The notes under the pieces: generated by a model | Told to the model about the DNA's origin: nothing | Database searches by the model: none | Seen by the model: only the letters and a program-made list of their open reading frames with translations | Shown here: piece by piece, positions 63,755-64,000 of the stretch | How positions within the stretch are numbered: the stretch's first letter is position 1 | Layout: every line of letters starts with the position of its first letter | NCBI RefSeq assembly: GCF_963676275.1 | Contig: NZ_OY781091.1 | Coordinates: 2,582,775-2,646,774, forward strand | Direction of reading: 5' to 3' | Length of the DNA stretch: 64,000 bases | Origin: an uncultured Cohaesibacter sp. | GTDB lineage: Bacteria > Pseudomonadota > Alphaproteobacteria > Rhizobiales > Cohaesibacteraceae | Translations under genes and position numbers: made by a program

Positions 63755-64000
63755 TTACTGCATCTGGGACAACAGCTCTGGATTGATGACCAGATTGCGC
63801 ACGCCGTGAGCATGGTCTTCCTCGAAGACATTGCCTTCCAGCCATTTTTCGACCGAAGCAATATTGACCTTCAGCACGCGAGGACGAACGCCCCAGCTGA
63901 CCTGAAATGGCGATGGCACTTCGTTATAGCCCGGACCAGTGGTTGACCCTTCATACTGGATCGGCTCACCGGAATTGGTTGGCAGACCCGGAGCCTGATA
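63755..64000 (-). CDS. C-terminus of an unidentified protein (5' part outside window)
   Basis: The last 81 codons read in one open frame from the window edge to TAA at 63755-63757. The sequence includes YNEVPSPFQVSWGVRPRVLK, then SVEKWLEGNVFEEDHAHGVR and ends LVINPELLSQMQ. I do not recognise a family. The convergent terminator right behind it and a clean stop support a real gene. Confidence 0.6.
   Translation of the reverse strand, partial: YQAPGLPTNSGEPIQYEGSTTGPGYNEVPSPFQVSWGVRPRVLKVNIASVEKWLEGNVFEEDHAHGVRNLVINPELLSQMQ

Noticed and set aside
1..64000. CRISPR arrays, insertion sequences, rRNA operons
   Set aside because: Looked for regularly spaced repeats, transposase motifs with terminal inverted repeats, and rRNA; none seen apart from the phage end repeats.

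Overview
The window comes from an alphaproteobacterium, very probably of the order Hyphomicrobiales (Rhizobiales). The gene order dusB/nifR3-ntrB-ntrC-ntrY-ntrX-trkA-trkH-hfq-hflX, an ExoR-type Sel1 protein, an ErpA-type iron-sulfur carrier, a fused IspDF and the scpA-scpB-tatABC-serS-surE-nlpD string all point there. A marine genus such as Cohaesibacter is a guess; the sequence shown does not prove a genus.

Positions 1 to about 17,100 are the late half of a prophage. It starts inside a major capsid gene. Mu-type head genes follow (DUF1320/gp36-like and gp37-like). A siphovirus-type tail module comes next: tail tube, two chaperone genes joined by a programmed -1 frameshift, a tape measure with an embedded lysozyme, three tail-tip genes, a J-like host-specificity protein and a 1232-residue receptor-binding fibre. 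The fibre has an SGNH/sialate-O-acetylesterase-like domain spliced into a carbohydrate-binding module. A lipoprotein gene on the opposite strand closes the module. At 17,057-17,100 two abutting 22-bp repeats end in ACA-3', as expected for the right end of a Mu-like transposable phage. Host DNA then begins, 65 bp before a tRNA-Ser(UGA) gene. The left end, transposase, repressor and lysis genes are outside the window.

From 17.2 to 25.7 kb (+ strand) lie rlpA, then dacA-tmk-holB-metG-tatD-PhnP-like hydrolase: cell wall, dTMP supply, the polymerase III clamp loader and tRNA charging. A gene-poor stretch of about 650 bp follows. A divergent pair at 26.3-28.3 kb holds what appear to be the two halves of MnmC (tRNA wobble-uridine modification) as separate genes, followed by mazG. 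From 41.9 down to 29.3 kb (- strand) runs the nitrogen-regulation, potassium-uptake and RNA-chaperone cluster: dusB, ntrB, ntrC, ntrY, ntrX, trkA, trkH, hfq, hflX. ispDF and a stand-alone CinA/PncC gene (+) lead to a convergent terminator.

From 59.8 down to 44.1 kb (- strand) run dgt, argS, a very large SPOR protein, scpA, scpB, an orphan ABC ATPase, tatA, tatB, tatC, serS, surE and an NlpD-like factor. The last part holds erpA and xthA (+), an exoR homologue (-), ppk2 (+) and the C-terminus of an unidentified protein (-).

The strongest items for follow-up are the split-domain tail fibre, the Mu-like prophage end, the roughly 220-nt structured non-coding segment inside the phage head operon, the G/GT-type frameshift site, and the separate MnmC halves.
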